Shown here piece after piece: positions 56,647-64,000 of a DNA stretch of 64,000 nt. This DNA is from UBA1189 sp045612065. Its GTDB lineage: Bacteria; Bacteroidota; Bacteroidia; Bacteroidales; Bacteroidaceae. The stretch lies in NCBI GenBank assembly GCA_045612065.1, contig JAZKYH010000057.1, positions 1 through 64,000 on the forward strand, in the 5' to 3' direction. Position 1 is the stretch's first letter, and every line of letters starts with the position of its first letter. The position numbers and the translations under genes were made by a program. The notes below the pieces were generated by a model. It saw only the letters and a list, made by a program, of their open reading frames with translations, ran no database searches and was not told the DNA's origin.

Positions 56647-57885
56647 ATGGAGTCATTCATTGCCCGACGTCTCTACAAGAACGAGCAAGGTAGCCGTAAG
56701 GTGTCTCGTCCTGCTGTGCTCATAGCACAAGCTGGTGTGGCCTTAGGGTTGGTGGTGATGTTGGTGACGATAGCCGTATCTTTCGGTTTCAAGCATGAGG
56801 TGCGAGCTAAGGCTGTTGGCTTTGGTTCGCATCTTCATATAAGCAACTACGAGGCCGGACAGACCTTTGAGTCCAATCCCATTGCAGCCGACTCCGCCTT
56901 GATGGCTTTGTTGGATGATTTTGCAGAGGTGAAACACGTGCAGCGCTATGTCACTAAGCCGGGCGTGTTCCGTACGGAGAACGATTTCATGGGCTATGTG
57001 CTCAAGGGGGTAGGCGAGGATTATGACCTCTCTTTCTTTGAGCGACACCTCAAGGAGGGGGTGGTGCCTGAGTTCTCGGATCAGACTGTTTCGAACGAAA
57101 TCCTTATTTCTCGCGAGGTGGCCGATAAGTTGCAGCTCAGTGTTGGCGATCGTGTAGACTCTTACTTTCTGCAAGGTGCTCTGCGTGCCCGACGTTATAC
57201 GGTGGCGGGTATCTATGAGACAGGCTTTGCCGAGTATGACCGCCTCTTTGTGCTTACCGACCTCAAGGCCGTGCAGGCTCTCAATCGTTGGGAGGCCGAT
57301 CAGGTGACGGGAGTGGAGATTATGCTCACCGATTTCAATAAGGTAGAGTCAATGAATTGGCGCTTGGGTTCCCTGCTCGACCGTACCGAGGACCCCTATG
57401 GTGAGGAGTACTTTGTGCAATCTGTTATCGATATCAATCCAGGTCTCTTTGCATGGCTCGATGTGCTCGACATGAATGTGTGGCTTATACTCTCTCTGAT
57501 GATTGGTGTGTCGGCCTTTACCATGATTTCCGGATTGCTTATACTTATTCTTGAGCGCACTCAGTTTATCGGTATACTCAAGGCCTTGGGGGCCAGCAAT
57601 CGTTCAGTGCGTAGTATATTCCTTCGTTTTGCCCTGCTTATCGTATGCAAAGGTATGTTCTGGGGTAATGTCATAGGCTTGACGCTCTGTGCGGTGCAGA
57701 AGTTTACAGGCATAATCTCCCTTGATCCTCAAAACTATTATCTCGACACGGTTCCCATCAGCTTCAGTTGGGGATTCATCGTGTCGGTCAATGTCGTGAT
57801 GTTTATCCTCTCGGCCCTTGTGCTCATTATTCCTTCAGGGCTTATATCACGCATTCATCCTACCAAGGCCATGCGCTTTGAGTAG
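56647..57885 (+). CDS. FtsX-like ABC transporter permease (LolC/LolE type)
   Basis: A 412-residue inner-membrane protein. One N-terminal helix (about residues 25-45, LGLVVMLVTIAVSFGF) is followed by a large periplasmic MacB_PCD-like domain (about 50-265). Three C-terminal helices form the FtsX domain (WLILSLMIGVSAFTMISGLLIL, then IFLRFALLIVCKGMFWGNVIGL, and VNVVMFILSALVLIIP). The family extracts lipoproteins for Lol transport, though other roles occur. The partner ATPase is not in the window. It ends 4 bp from the convergent iron-type permease gene. Confidence 0.9.
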   Translation: MESFIARRLYKNEQGSRKVSRPAVLIAQAGVALGLVVMLVTIAVSFGFKHEVRAKAVGFGSHLHISNYEAGQTFESNPIAADSALMALLDDFAEVKHVQRYVTKPGVFRTENDFMGYVLKGVGEDYDLSFFERHLKEGVVPEFSDQTVSNEILISREVADKLQLSVGDRVDSYFLQGALRARRYTVAGIYETGFAEYDRLFVLTDLKAVQALNRWEADQVTGVEIMLTDFNKVESMNWRLGSLLDRTEDPYGEEYFVQSVIDINPGLFAWLDVLDMNVWLILSLMIGVSAFTMISGLLILILERTQFIGILKALGASNRSVRSIFLRFALLIVCKGMFWGNVIGLTLCAVQKFTGIISLDPQNYYLDTVPISFSWGFIVSVNVVMFILSALVLIIPSGLISRIHPTKAMRFE

Positions 57886-57889
57886 TCTT

Positions 57890-58906
57890 TTATCCTAAGC
57901 TCTTTCGTCGGCTCAAGATGACGTAGATGATGACAGGCGCTCCAATGATGGGCGTGATGGCATTGAGTGGCAATAGTCCATTGTCTCCCGGCAGTATGCT
58001 GATGAGGTTGCACAAGAGAGCGATAAAGCTTCCCGTAAGGAGTGTTGCGGGCATGAGAGAGCGATGGTCCCCTGTGCCAAGTACGAGGCGTGCGATGTGT
58101 GGCACAGCTAATCCAATGAAGTTTATGGGGCCGCAATAGGCCGTGGTGACGGCAACAAGCAAGCCGGTAGAGAGTAACAATAATGCCCGTGTGCGGCGTA
58201 CGTTGATGCCTAAGTTGCGGGCATAACGGTCACCGAGGAGTAGGGCATTGAGAGGTTTGACCAAACTGATTGCGATGGTTAGCCCCACCAAAATGAAGCC
58301 ACAGAACAAAGGTAGTTGAGCGCGTGATACGCCGCCAAAATTTCCCATGCCCCACATCATGTACGATTGCACCCCTTCTGCAGTAGAGAAGAAGTTGAGT
58401 AACGATACGGCTGATGATACGATATAGCCAATCATCATACCTATGATGAGCAGCATGGTGTGACTACGTAGTGGGGATGCAAAAAGGAGAATGAGCAGGG
58501 TGACCATGATTGCTCCCACGAAAGCGGCGGCAACCAATGCCAGCGAACCGCTGAATAGAAGGTTCCCCGCCGGCATGATACCTCCGAAGAGCAATAGCAC
58601 GATGGCAGCTCCAAGTCCGGCGCCGGAGTTGATTCCCAAAATGTCGGGACCTGCCAATGGGTTGTTGAACGCCGTCTGTAGCATAAGTCCCGACGAGGCC
58701 AAAGCCGCTCCAGTGAATAGGGCGGTAAGTGCTTGGGGAAGACGCGACTCCCAGATGATGTAATTCCACGAAACGTGTGCGCTCTCACCTCCAAAGAGGA
58801 TATGGAATACCTCGCTGGCCGGTATCCTGACAGAACCATATAGCAGGTTGGCTGCGAAGAGCACGATGATGCACGGGATGAGCAGGTAGGGGAGTAGGCG
58901 TTTCAT
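57890..58906 (-). CDS. FecCD-type ABC transporter permease (iron-siderophore/B12)
   Basis: A 338-residue permease of the BtuC/FecCD family, about ten membrane helices. The family blocks SRLPQALTALFTGAALASSGLMLQ (about residues 54-77) and NPLAGPDILGINSGAGLGAAIVLL (about 82-105) carry the conserved NPLAxPxxLGxxxGA sequence. GPINFIGLAVPHIARLVLG (about 260-278) is the typical loop contacting the ATPase. It works with the binding lipoprotein whose gene ends 6 bp upstream. The ATPase gene that normally follows is absent; the strand switches to the convergent permease gene. Confidence 0.94.
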   Translation of the reverse strand: MKRLLPYLLIPCIIVLFAANLLYGSVRIPASEVFHILFGGESAHVSWNYIIWESRLPQALTALFTGAALASSGLMLQTAFNNPLAGPDILGINSGAGLGAAIVLLLFGGIMPAGNLLFSGSLALVAAAFVGAIMVTLLILLFASPLRSHTMLLIIGMMIGYIVSSAVSLLNFFSTAEGVQSYMMWGMGNFGGVSRAQLPLFCGFILVGLTIAISLVKPLNALLLGDRYARNLGINVRRTRALLLLSTGLLVAVTTAYCGPINFIGLAVPHIARLVLGTGDHRSLMPATLLTGSFIALLCNLISILPGDNGLLPLNAITPIIGAPVIIYVILSRRKSLG

Positions 58907-58912
58907 TGTTTG

Positions 58913-60022
58913 TTACAATTTATGGAAATAACGCAAGGTCTCATTGGGCAGCAACTCGGGATGCAGTATGCTGATGAAATCGCGTAGCAGACGTTCGGGG
59001 TGGAAGGGAGTCTCCTCGTAGAATACAAGCTCTGCCGAGTTGCAGCCATATACGTTATCTTGCTTATAGGCCTTGAAGAGCGTATAAGGCTGGTATATCT
59101 TGCCCAAGTCCGAACGTGTGATACGCGCTTGGCTATTGTTGTATCGTATGAGCCATGTGTCGGCATTCTCGCCTCGGCTGAGCACGCTTTCAAAGGCCAG
59201 GGGCACCGAACCGCTCTTTGTGTTATCAGCGAAGATATAGCATCCACCCGCATCGGCGACAAGCTGTGCCATGGTGCTCCGTCCGCCCGGTACATACCAT
59301 GCCGAGCCGTTGCGTGTGTCAAATAGCACAGAGGGGCGGTCGCTTACGCTTAGGGTGTCGGTGAGTGCCTTCAAATCATTGTATTGGGCTTCAATTGCAG
59401 CAAAGAGCGAGTCCGCCTCACGTTCTTTACCGAACAGGCGGCCATAGAAGCGTATCCACTCAGCACGTCCCAGTGCCGAGGTCTCCATATAGTCGGCACA
59501 TTGAATGATGGGTATGCCCAACGACTCAAGATTGCCATAGGTCGAGGCATTCTCGTAGGGCGAGAGTAAGATGATGTCGGGGTTGAGGCTTACGATGCGC
59601 TCTCGGTCGGGTGTCATGGCGCTACCCATAGGACTTATCGCTCCTTCGACAATGGCTTGGAGCAGGCGCGGATTGGCGATATATTCCGTCTCGCAGATGC
59701 CTGCTATGGCCTCGATGCATCCCAACTCCTCGATGAGGTTGCTATGGGTGGTGGTAAAGAAAAGGGCACGCGACGGGGTGGGGGATGCCTCCAGCTTTAT
59801 TGTCTGCAGCAGTTTGCCCCTATTCCACGGGCTGTGTATCTGTACCTCGGTGTATGTGGCATGCTCAATCATGGTGAGGTATTCGGCATGGCGCAGCTTC
59901 AGGGTGTCGCCTTCGGCCGATGCCGCCTGTGTCCTCCCTCCGTGGCATGCGGTGAGAAGAAACATGGTTGCGACAACACCTATTGCCACTTTCAATCCTA
60001 TTTTATAACAATGCTTGCTCAT
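58913..60022 (-). CDS. ABC transporter substrate-binding lipoprotein (iron/B12 type)
   Basis: A 369-residue class III binding lipoprotein. It starts MSKHCYKIGLKVAIGV with lipobox Cys26 (LLTAC). The two lobes are joined by a helix, with SLNPDIILLSPYENAST and AEWIRFYGRLFGKEREADSLF in between, typical of FecB/BtuF-like proteins. The ligand (ferric chelate, heme or cobalamin) is not fixed by sequence. The in-frame ATG at 60034 lies inside the -7 box, so the start at 60022 is chosen, giving an almost leaderless mRNA. The permease gene follows 6 bp downstream. Confidence 0.9.
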   Translation of the reverse strand: MSKHCYKIGLKVAIGVVATMFLLTACHGGRTQAASAEGDTLKLRHAEYLTMIEHATYTEVQIHSPWNRGKLLQTIKLEASPTPSRALFFTTTHSNLIEELGCIEAIAGICETEYIANPRLLQAIVEGAISPMGSAMTPDRERIVSLNPDIILLSPYENASTYGNLESLGIPIIQCADYMETSALGRAEWIRFYGRLFGKEREADSLFAAIEAQYNDLKALTDTLSVSDRPSVLFDTRNGSAWYVPGGRSTMAQLVADAGGCYIFADNTKSGSVPLAFESVLSRGENADTWLIRYNNSQARITRSDLGKIYQPYTLFKAYKQDNVYGCNSAELVFYEETPFHPERLLRDFISILHPELLPNETLRYFHKL

Positions 60023-60031
60023 ACGGTAGCA

Positions 60032-60039
60032 CAAAAGTA
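60032..60039 (-). promoter_or_regulatory. Promoter -7 box of the binding lipoprotein-permease operon
   Basis: TACTTTTG on the minus strand matches TAnnTTTG, and TTTC at 60060-60063 is 20 bp upstream. The -7 box ends only 9 bp before the ATG at 60022. Confidence 0.65.
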
Positions 60040-60143
60040 AGGCAAAAAATCTTATAATCGAAATTTTCTTTAAGTCACCGTTGTGGGCAATGGAAAAAAC
60101 TCAGCGATGGTGTGCTTGGAAAGCTGCGATATTATCTCCAATA

Positions 60144-60176
60144 ATTAAGGGGCTACGCATTGCGCAGCCCCTTAAT
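60144..60176. terminator. Terminator after kbl
   Basis: ATTAAGGGGCT (60144-60154) pairs with AGCCCCTTAAT (60166-60176), with an 11-base loop. It lies just beyond the kbl stop at 60197 on the minus strand. Confidence 0.8.
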
Positions 60177-60196
60177 ATATATTTAGGTGTGTCAGA

Positions 60197-61387
60197 TTAC
60201 TTGATTACACCGAGCTCCTTACCCACCTTGATGAAGGCAGCGATAGCCTTGTCGAGGTCCTCACGGCTGTGAGCGGCAGAGAGCTGCACGCGGATACGAG
60301 CCTGATCCTTCGGAACTACGGGGTAGTAGAAACCTGTTACGTAGATACCCTCCTCGGCCATACGGTTAGCGAAGTCTTGTGAGAGCTTAGCATCGTAGAG
60401 CATCACAGCGCAGATGGCTGACTGTGTGGGCTTGATGTCGAAGCCAGCGGCAAGCATCTTCTCGCGGAAGTATACCACGTTCTCCTGCTGCTTGGTGTGC
60501 AAGTCGTCGCTCTCCTTGAGAATCTTGAACATCTCAAGTGATGCACCTACTACGGCAGGGGGGATAGAGTTAGAGAAGAGGTAAGGACGTGAGCGCTGAC
60601 GCAACATGTCGATAATCTCCTTGCGGCCTGTGGTGAAACCACCGATGGCACCACCGAAAGCCTTGCCGAGTGTACCGGTGTGGATGTCGATACGGCCATA
60701 GCAGTTGAACTGCTCGCTTACACCGTGACCGGTAGCACCTACTACACCAGCTGAGTGGCACTCGTCAACCATTACGAGAGCGTCATACTTCTCGGCGAGG
60801 TCACAAATCTTGTCCATGGGAGCCACGTTACCGTCCATAGAGAACACACCGTCAGTTACGATGATGCGGAAGCGCTGCTCCTGAGCCTCCTGAAGGCAAC
60901 GCTCGAGGTCAGCCATGTCGGCATTGGCATAGCGATAACGCTTAGCCTTACAGAGACGTACACCGTCGATGATAGAAGCGTGGTTCAAAGCGTCAGAGAT
61001 GATGGCATCCTGGTCGGTGAGGAGGGGCTCGAATACACCACCGTTTGCATCGAAGCAAGCAGCATAGAGGATGGTATCCTCGGTCTTGAAGTAGTCAGAG
61101 ATAGCAGCCTCGAGTTCCTTGTGCAAGTCCTGAGTACCGCAGATGAAGCGTACTGATGACATACCGTAGCCGTGAGTCTGCATAGCCTTTGTAGCCGCGT
61201 CGATGAGGCGCTGGTTGTCAGAGAGGCCGAGGTAGTTGTTGGCACAGAAATTGAGCACGTCACGTCCGTCGTTGAGCTTGATGTTGGCGCGCTGAGGAGT
61301 GGTGATGATGCGCTCGTTCTTGTACAAGCCAGCTTCCTTGATGCCGGCGAGTTCCTGTTGCAGGTGTTCTTTAATCTTTCCGTACAT
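60197..61387 (-). CDS. kbl: Glycine C-acetyltransferase (2-amino-3-ketobutyrate CoA ligase)
   Basis: A 396-residue PLP enzyme of the alpha-oxoamine synthase family that cleaves 2-amino-3-ketobutyrate with CoA to glycine and acetyl-CoA. The N-terminal block CANNYLGLSDN (about residues 48-58), FICGTQDLHKELE (about 81-93), VDECHSAG (about 207-214) and the PLP-lysine motif TGTLGKAFGGAIGGF (about 238-252) are intact. The usual partner, threonine dehydrogenase, is not in the window. The leader on the minus strand contains word repeats of AGCTTAAAGCT and CTAAACA type. Confidence 0.94.
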   Translation of the reverse strand: MYGKIKEHLQQELAGIKEAGLYKNERIITTPQRANIKLNDGRDVLNFCANNYLGLSDNQRLIDAATKAMQTHGYGMSSVRFICGTQDLHKELEAAISDYFKTEDTILYAACFDANGGVFEPLLTDQDAIISDALNHASIIDGVRLCKAKRYRYANADMADLERCLQEAQEQRFRIIVTDGVFSMDGNVAPMDKICDLAEKYDALVMVDECHSAGVVGATGHGVSEQFNCYGRIDIHTGTLGKAFGGAIGGFTTGRKEIIDMLRQRSRPYLFSNSIPPAVVGASLEMFKILKESDDLHTKQQENVVYFREKMLAAGFDIKPTQSAICAVMLYDAKLSQDFANRMAEEGIYVTGFYYPVVPKDQARIRVQLSAAHSREDLDKAIAAFIKVGKELGVIK

Positions 61388-61478
61388 AGCTTTAAAAGTT
61401 TATATGTTTAGAGTCTATATGTTTCGTGTTTAGTGCATTCATGGCCTTCAGCTTATAGCTTTAAGCTGTTACCAACGA
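61388..61478. repeat. Word-repeat leader of kbl
   Basis: On the minus strand, CAGCTTAAAGCTATAAGCTG is followed by CACTAAACACGAAACATATAG and CTCTAAACATATAAAC (each under 21 bases). The first word is self-complementary in part. Both classes recur in other linkers of the window. Confidence 0.5.
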
Positions 61479-61486
61479 CAAAGGTA
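61479..61486 (-). promoter_or_regulatory. Promoter -7 box of kbl
   Basis: TACCTTTG on the minus strand fits TAnnTTTG exactly. No convincing -33 was found. It lies 91 bp upstream of kbl, leaving the word-repeat stretch as leader. Confidence 0.5.
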
Positions 61487-61536
61487 GCGATTTCTCTTGA
61501 TATGACATCATTGAAACGCTATTTTTTTAGCTATAT

Positions 61537-61570
61537 AAGAAAAGGATGCCACATCGTGACATCCTTTCTT
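61537..61570 (-). terminator. Terminator after tRNA-Ala
   Basis: AAGAAAAGGATG (61537-61548) pairs with CATCCTTTCTT (61560-61570), with an 11-base loop and one bulge. It lies 6 bp downstream of the tRNA on its strand. Confidence 0.8.
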
Positions 61571-61576
61571 GTTTTG

Positions 61577-61650
61577 TGGAGCATGCGAGACTCGAACTCG
61601 CCACCTCTTGACTGCCAGTCAAACGCTCTAGCCAGATGAGCTAATGCCCC
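61577..61650 (-). tRNA. tRNA-Ala (anticodon GGC)
   Basis: A 74-nt cloverleaf on the minus strand. The acceptor stem GGGGCAT/ATGCTCC contains the G3-U70 wobble that marks tRNA-Ala. The anticodon loop CTGGCAG places GGC at 61614-61616. The T-arm is GGCGAG-TTCGAGT-CTCGC-like and complete. The discriminator base is A and CCA is not encoded. A -7 box lies at 61671-61678. Confidence 0.96.
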
Positions 61651-61670
61651 TTGTTTTTGCTTTTGCGGTG

Positions 61671-61678
61671 CAAAGGTA
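61671..61678 (-). promoter_or_regulatory. Promoter -7 box of tRNA-Ala
   Basis: TACCTTTG on the minus strand, 21 bp before the tRNA 5' end. It stands 22 bp from the -7 box of ruvC, so the two promoters overlap back to back. Confidence 0.6.
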
Positions 61679-61700
61679 TACATATTTTCGGAATAAATCG

Positions 61701-61708
61701 TATCTTTG
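61701..61708 (+). promoter_or_regulatory. Promoter -7 box of ruvC
   Basis: TATCTTTG fits TAnnTTTG, 15 bp before the ATG at 61723, so the leader is very short. Confidence 0.55.
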
Positions 61709-61722
61709 CATAAGTTTTTTTC

Positions 61723-62298
61723 ATGAAAATGTTACAACCCGTCAAAGAAAAGATAATCCTCGGCATCGACCCCGGTACCAACCTCATGGGCTACGGTGTC
61801 ATCAAGGTCGTAGGCACCAAGGCCACCATGCTCGCCATGGGTGTCATTGACCTGCGCAAGTATAGCGATTCGTACCTCAAGCTTGGCCGCATCTTCGAGC
61901 GTGTGCGTGGCATCATCGACTCCTACTTGCCCGATGAGCTGGCCATCGAGGCGCCCTTCTTCGGGAAGAACGTGCAGACGATGCTCAAGCTCGGCCGTGC
62001 CCAAGGTGTAGCTATGGCGGCAGCCATGAGTCGCCAGGTGCCTATTACCGAGTATGCCCCCACGAAGATCAAGATGGCCATCACGGGTAACGGTTCGGCA
62101 GGCAAGGAGCAGGTAGCCGATATGTTGCGCCGCATGCTCCATATAGATAAGGAGGAGATGCCCCACTTCCTCGATGCTACCGATGCCCTCGGTGCGGCCT
62201 ATTGTCACTATCTTCAGATGGGTCGTCCCACGGTAGACAAGGGCTGTAGCAGCTGGAAGGAGTTTATGGCCAAGAACCCCGATCGTGTGAAGAAGTAG
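61723..62298 (+). CDS. ruvC: Crossover junction endodeoxyribonuclease RuvC
   Basis: A 191-residue Holliday junction resolvase. The first catalytic Asp is in IILGIDPGTNLMGYGVI (about residues 11-27), the Glu in LAIEAPFFGKNVQTMLKLG (about 73-91), and the C-terminal Asp pair in FLDATDALGAAYCHY (about 150-164). It cuts four-way junctions moved by RuvAB. ATG 61723 and the in-frame ATG at 61729 are both possible. holA follows 86 bp later with its own promoter. Confidence 0.96.
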   Translation: MKMLQPVKEKIILGIDPGTNLMGYGVIKVVGTKATMLAMGVIDLRKYSDSYLKLGRIFERVRGIIDSYLPDELAIEAPFFGKNVQTMLKLGRAQGVAMAAAMSRQVPITEYAPTKIKMAITGNGSAGKEQVADMLRRMLHIDKEEMPHFLDATDALGAAYCHYLQMGRPTVDKGCSSWKEFMAKNPDRVKK

Positions 62299-62318
62299 CG
62301 AATAAAAAAGATTGTTCG

Positions 62319-62350
62319 TTTCATTATCTCCCAGAAAAGAGGTATCTTTG
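62319..62350 (+). promoter_or_regulatory. Promoter of holA
   Basis: TTTC (62319-62322), 20 bp, TATCTTTG (62343-62350), a good match to the Bacteroidota promoter, 34 bp upstream of the holA start. Confidence 0.65.
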
Positions 62351-62384
62351 CCTATGCTAAGATAGGCAGAACGTACAGACACTT

Positions 62385-63428
62385 ATGGCAAAGCAAGAAG
62401 AAGTAACTTACGATAGCATAATAAAGGAGATAAACTCGCGTCAGTTTGCCCCGGTATACTACCTGATGGGCGAGGAGCCTTATTACATAGACCGCCTCTC
62501 CGACTATATTGCCGAGCATGTGCTCACCGAGGAGGAGCGCGGGTTCAACCAAATGGTCATCTATGGTCATGACACCGACATGGCTAGTGTCGTGACGGCG
62601 GCCAAGCGCTATCCCATGATGGCCGAGCATCAGGTCATCATCGTCAAGGAGGCACAGGCGCTCGTAGCAAAGGAGGCACAGGCTCACCGCAACATGGATG
62701 AGTTGGTCTACTACCTGCAGAAACCGCAACCCTCGACGGTGCTCGTGTTCTGCCACAAGCATGGCACGCTGGATCGCCGCAAGAAGGTGGCCGTAGAGAT
62801 TGCGAAGTCGGGTTGTCTTTTCGAGTCGAAGAAACTCAAGGAGGGTGCATTGCCCTCGTTCATCAGTAACTATGTGCGTGCCAAGGGTACGGCCATCGAC
62901 GTGAAGGCGGCCAATATGATGATCGAGAGCATCGGTGCCGACCTCAACCGTCTGGCGAGCGAGTTGGACAAGCTCATCATTGCCAAGCCCAAGAACGACG
63001 ACCCCATCACGCCCGAACTTGTGGAGGACTACGTGGGCATCAGCAAAGACTACAATGCTTTCGAGTTGAAGAATGCTCTTGCGGTGAAGGATGCGGTGAA
63101 GGCCTATACCATAGCCAAGTATATGGAGGCCAACAAGAAGCAGTTTGCCATGCCCATGGTGCTCTCTATGCTCTTCAACTTCTACTCCAACCTGATGATG
63201 GCCTACTATGCACCTGACAAGTCGGACAACGGCATTGCCGCCTACCTCGACCTGCGCTCTCCATGGCAAGCCAAGGAGTATCAGACGGCCATGAAGAATT
63301 ATACCGCTTGGAAGGTGATGTATATCATCAGCGACATCCGCAAGTACGATGCCATGTCAAAAGGTTACGGTGCCAACGCCACCGAAAAGGGCTTGCTGTG
63401 CGAACTGATATACCACATCTTGCATTGA
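62385..63428 (+). CDS. holA: DNA polymerase III subunit delta
   Basis: A 347-residue clamp-loader wrench subunit that opens the beta clamp. The AAA+-like N-terminal domain contains FAPVYYLMGEEPYYIDRLSDYI (about residues 17-38) and RYPMMAEHQVIIVKEAQ (about 73-89). The middle has ESIGADLNRLASELDKL (about 186-202), the typical helical lid block. The C-terminal collar domain has VLSMLFNFYSNLMMAYYA. It has its own promoter and lies between ruvC and aspS. Confidence 0.94.
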   Translation: MAKQEEVTYDSIIKEINSRQFAPVYYLMGEEPYYIDRLSDYIAEHVLTEEERGFNQMVIYGHDTDMASVVTAAKRYPMMAEHQVIIVKEAQALVAKEAQAHRNMDELVYYLQKPQPSTVLVFCHKHGTLDRRKKVAVEIAKSGCLFESKKLKEGALPSFISNYVRAKGTAIDVKAANMMIESIGADLNRLASELDKLIIAKPKNDDPITPELVEDYVGISKDYNAFELKNALAVKDAVKAYTIAKYMEANKKQFAMPMVLSMLFNFYSNLMMAYYAPDKSDNGIAAYLDLRSPWQAKEYQTAMKNYTAWKVMYIISDIRKYDAMSKGYGANATEKGLLCELIYHILH

Positions 63429-63456
63429 TTGGTCGTAACCTAAAAAACGTGGCAAT

Positions 63457-63490
63457 TTGCGGGAGAATGTGAAATTTTAGTGTATCTTTG
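63457..63490 (+). promoter_or_regulatory. Promoter of aspS
   Basis: TTTG (63457-63460), 22 bp, TATCTTTG (63483-63490). The spacer is slightly long. A 155-bp leader with word repeats follows before the aspS ATG. Confidence 0.55.
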
Positions 63491-63645
63491 CAAATTGTTA
63501 ACGAGTGATGGGTTAAAGGTTAATGTGCCTGCGGCACGGTTAATGGTTAAAGGTTATAGGTTAACGATGACGATAACCCTAACCCCTACACACTAAACAA
63601 AAACACTAAACAATCAGAAACAATAAAACTATAACACACTATACT
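63491..63645. repeat. Word-repeat leader of aspS
   Basis: GGTTAAAGGTTAAT (63511-63524), then a perfect hairpin GTGCC-TGC-GGCAC (63525-63537), then GGTTAATGG/TTAAAGG/TTATAGG/TTAACG words to about 63565. After CCCTAACCCC the words change to CACTAAACA and AAACAATAAAAC before the ATG. All of it would be in the 5' leader. Confidence 0.65.
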
Positions 63646-64000
63646 ATGTACAGAACGAATACTTGTGGAGAACTCCGTATCTCCAACGTAGGACAGAAGG
63701 TGACGTTGGCCGGTTGGGTGCAACGTACCCGTAAGATGGGTGGCATGACATTCGTGGACCTCCGCGACCGCTATGGCCTCACCCAGTTGGTATTTGACGA
63801 GAACCACGACGCTGCGCTCACCGAGCAAGCCAACAAGTTGGGCCGCGAATATGTGATTCAGATTACTGGCACCGTGAGCGAGCGCTCAAGCAAGAACAAT
63901 AAGATTGAGACGGGCGACATCGAGATCATCGTTGACTCTATGACCGTGCTCAACGCATCGCAGACCCCTCCCTTCACCATTGAGGATAACACCGACGGTG
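63646..64000 (+). CDS. aspS: Aspartyl-tRNA synthetase, N-terminal part
   Basis: The first 118 codons of a class II aspartyl-tRNA synthetase, cut by the window end. The start MYRTNTCGELR and the OB-fold anticodon-binding domain (VTLAGWVQRTRKMGGMTFVD, about residues 19-38, and LRDRYGLTQLVF) are typical of bacterial AspRS. TPPFTIEDNTDG at the edge leads into the catalytic part outside the window. The leader is long and repetitive. Confidence 0.93.
   Translation, partial: MYRTNTCGELRISNVGQKVTLAGWVQRTRKMGGMTFVDLRDRYGLTQLVFDENHDAALTEQANKLGREYVIQITGTVSERSSKNNKIETGDIEIIVDSMTVLNASQTPPFTIEDNTDG

Noticed and set aside
62352..63269. 305-codon open frame on the minus strand opposite holA
   Set aside because: Shadow of holA, high in His/Leu/Val as typical for antisense frames of GC-rich genes.
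1..64000. CRISPR arrays, transposase genes, rRNA genes or prophage genes
   Set aside because: None was found: no regularly spaced identical repeats with unique spacers, and no recognisable transposase, integrase or phage structural gene.

Overview
The window is chromosomal DNA of a Bacteroidota bacterium, almost certainly order Bacteroidales (Bacteroides/Prevotella-like). The evidence is the Bacteroidota promoter signature (TTTG near -33, about 20 bp, TAnnTTTG near -7) upstream of many genes, two SusC/SusD outer-membrane pairs, A-rich leaders without Shine-Dalgarno sequences, NADP-glutamate dehydrogenase of the Bacteroides type, DUF3078 and DUF4136 proteins, and a Bat (aerotolerance) operon. 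The genus cannot be fixed from the sequence alone. No rRNA, CRISPR array, transposase or phage gene was seen.

Layout. 1-2.6 kb: prs, a TlpA-like thioredoxin lipoprotein, then a small SRP RNA and tRNA-Thr(TGT) on one short transcript. 2.6-6.6 kb (minus): DedA, a TPR protein, glnS. 6.7-8.4 kb: a B12-binding radical SAM protein. 8.7-14.0 kb: a Bat operon (MoxR ATPase, DUF58, a BatD-like membrane protein, BatA, BatB) that stops at batB. 14.1-16.0 kb (minus): beta-barrel protein, DUF4136 lipoprotein, NlpE-like lipoprotein. 16.2-18.0 kb: nitroreductase, DUF2520 protein, Maf. 18.1-34.4 kb: a compact cluster with the order FAS1 lipoprotein, SusC, SusD, FAS1, FAS1, SusC, SusD, with no enzyme or regulator, running directly into miaA and a lipid kinase. 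36.4-46.0 kb: gdhA, a CBM9-like protein, mgtE, rsmA, hemW, a TRIC/YadS-type channel, metA, a U32 peptidase. 46.1-53.6 kb (minus): sulfatase with a secreted modular protein, yidC, pyrG. 53.8-57.9 kb: DUF3078 protein, an aminotransferase, a LolCE-type permease. 57.9-61.4 kb (minus): iron/B12 ABC permease and binding lipoprotein without an ATPase gene, then kbl. 61.6-64 kb: tRNA-Ala(GGC), ruvC, holA, and the 5' part of aspS, cut by the window end.

How the genes work together. Most of the window is housekeeping. The FAS1-SusCD cluster is the main accessory feature. It encodes two TonB-dependent importers with their surface lipoproteins plus three fasciclin-domain lipoproteins, and looks like a nutrient capture or surface adhesion system of unknown substrate. 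It appears AT-richer than the flanking genes. Its last susD overlaps miaA by one base, so a tRNA-modification gene is tied to it.

Non-coding structure is unusually rich. A GC-rich inverted-repeat element lies in frame inside hemW, and a degenerate relative lies inside the U32 peptidase gene. A 144-bp element with terminal inverted repeats sits in the Bat operon, with a related inverted fragment one gene away. Many intergenic linkers consist of short words repeated imperfectly, a different word in each linker. There is also a 22-bp triple repeat ahead of a terminator hairpin, and an inverted repeat flanking the -33 box of metA.
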